From contig NZ_JAMYFE010000044.1 of NCBI RefSeq assembly GCF_024129865.1, positions 62,001-126,000 on the forward strand: a stretch of DNA of 64,000 nucleotides, written 5' to 3'. Under the pieces are notes generated by a model, which did no database searches, was not told where the DNA came from, and saw only the letters and a list, made by a program, of their open reading frames with translations. Source of the stretch: Stieleria tagensis. Its GTDB lineage: Bacteria; Planctomycetota; Planctomycetia; Pirellulales; Pirellulaceae. Numbering within the stretch: position 1 is the stretch's first letter; each line of letters starts with the position of its first letter. A program made the translations under genes and the position numbers. This document shows positions 63,040 through 64,000 of this stretch, one piece after another.

Positions 63040-64000
63040 TTCCATCGTTTCTGCAACGCAATGATGACTTCACCAGCCGCCTGACGGACGGGTTTGGATG
63101 GATCGGCGACACGTTCGCCGATCAATTGCAACAACCGCTCGCTGGGTGCGTCCACTGAGCGGGCGATTTCGACGGCATCCAATCGAACCGATGCGTCTTC
63201 GCTGTTCAAATAACGGGCAAACAGTTCGTCCCGCGTTGCCCGCTCACGCGTCGGATTGACTCCGAAACGCTGGACCAACCACCGGTCCAACGTCTCCTGC
63301 AACGGTTGTGTTTCGACATCCGTGGCGTCCCATTCCAATCCTTTCTCGCCGACAGGATTCAGTGCAGCGAGCTGCCATTTGAGCGTCGAGAACGCAGCTC
63401 GATAGCCAAACGGTTGGTCCTCCGAACGCGTCCACGGCCCGACCAATAACAGCTCCGGCCACATGTAGTGAAATGTGGCGAACAGACGCTGTGACAAATC
63501 AGCGTCGGATGACTCTGCCAGATCAATTCCTTCGAACAGGCCATCGGGTTGCGTGTTGAATTCCAATGCCGATAGCACTGTCGGCAACACATCCGCGTGC
63601 ATCGTCAGTTCGTCGACCACCCGTGGCTCGTGCTCCGGGAAATACAGCATCGCGGACGTCGTGTTTTGCGTTTTGGACAATCGTGTCCCATGTCCGATCG
63701 TGCCGTCATCCATGAACGATTCCCCATGGTCCCCCACGATCACAATCCAACGATCTCGCTGTAGCAAGGGGCCGATCATGTAGTCCAACGAACGTAAACT
63801 GTTGCGATAGCGATTCCAAACCAGTTCTCGCTGGCTGCCCGTGTAGGGTGCAATGAACGTTTGTGTGGCGGCCGGTTGAAACACTTCCTGATCGGGACGG
63901 CTGGCAAACGGTTGATGGCTGGAATACAAATAGACCACTGCGACTCGAGGCGGGCGCGGTTGAGTCGGATCGCTGCCGGGTTCTAAAAACTGCGTCGCAC
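63021..64000 (-). CDS. Sulfatase/alkaline-phosphatase-superfamily protein with HEAT-like tail (cut by right edge)
   Basis: At least 326 residues; the frame is open to the last base, so the N-terminus lies outside. The visible part starts within the core: VVYLYSSHQPF, then RYRNSLRSLDYMIGPLLQRDRWIVIVGDHGESFMDDGTIGHGTRL, a metal-binding DH segment as in LtaS/arylsulfatase-like proteins, and SAMLYFPEHEP. The last 90 residues contain a helical repeat (DASVRLDAVEIARSVDAPSERLLQLIGERVADPSKPVRQAAGEV) like HEAT. Whether it is a sulfatase or a phosphotransferase cannot be decided without the N-terminal active site. It overlaps the convergent GGDEF gene by 19 bases. Confidence 0.8.
   Translation of the reverse strand, partial: ATQFLEPGSDPTQPRPPRVAVVYLYSSHQPFASRPDQEVFQPAATQTFIAPYTGSQRELVWNRYRNSLRSLDYMIGPLLQRDRWIVIVGDHGESFMDDGTIGHGTRLSKTQNTTSAMLYFPEHEPRVVDELTMHADVLPTVLSALEFNTQPDGLFEGIDLAESSDADLSQRLFATFHYMWPELLLVGPWTRSEDQPFGYRAAFSTLKWQLAALNPVGEKGLEWDATDVETQPLQETLDRWLVQRFGVNPTRERATRDELFARYLNSEDASVRLDAVEIARSVDAPSERLLQLIGERVADPSKPVRQAAGEVIIALQKRWNQSPSK

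Overview
The window looks like chromosomal DNA of a planctomycete, most likely a member of the Pirellulaceae (Rhodopirellula-like). The evidence is the gene content: sulfatases, a PSCyt1/DUF1549/DUF1553 protein beside a DUF1501 protein, small membrane proteins with an NPYRSP start, a BatD-type aerotolerance operon, and Cys-rich HEAT-like secreted proteins. Most genes are tightly packed with 1-base (TAATG, TGATG) or 4-base (ATGA) stop/start overlaps. I saw no tRNA, rRNA, insertion sequence, prophage or CRISPR array.

Layout. 1-5.6 kb: a cut membrane protein, queA, a solitary phage-type primase/Toprim protein, a Cys-rich secreted HEAT-like protein and an AlkC-like DNA glycosylase. 5.6-14.6 kb: an operon on the minus strand, moxR - DUF58 - BatD/DUF4381-like - batA - batB - batC (with a long 15-bp repeat) - batD fused to a BatE-like half, with the AlkC-like gene translationally coupled behind it. 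15-24.7 kb: sulfatase, small membrane protein, DUF255 thioredoxin-like protein fused to a DsbD-type domain, OpgG/OpgD-type glucan protein, and dnaE. 25-34 kb: trmB, a uroporphyrinogen-III synthase/decarboxylase fusion, then a plus-strand sulfatase - PSCyt1/DUF1553 - DUF1501 operon.

34-49 kb is the most remarkable part: a phosphate/polyphosphate island. It holds ppk2, a stripped-down pyruvate-kinase-like protein, pstSCAB, and an almost gap-free seven-gene operon: PhoU-like/APH kinase fusion - ATP-grasp enzyme - HprK-related kinase B - Nudix with a decayed SixA-like domain - histidine phosphatase - calcineurin-type phosphoesterase - amphi-Trp protein. A CHAD (polyphosphate-binding) protein lies just upstream. 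The kinase, grasp and amphi-Trp genes match what I remember of the NCBIfam 'GAK system', which has no established function. I infer that the locus makes, senses and degrades a phosphate-rich metabolite or protein mark linked to phosphate supply.

49-64 kb: a two-module M16 peptidase, a Rieske protein, a membrane-anchored endonuclease/exonuclease/phosphatase-family protein, a four-gene exporter operon (TolC - adaptor - HlyD - PqqD/M50/HlyD), a GGDEF/HD sensor protein with several degenerate motifs, and a sulfatase-like protein running off the right edge. Two inverted copies of a roughly 95-bp palindromic repeat sit between genes at 24.9 and 49.2 kb.
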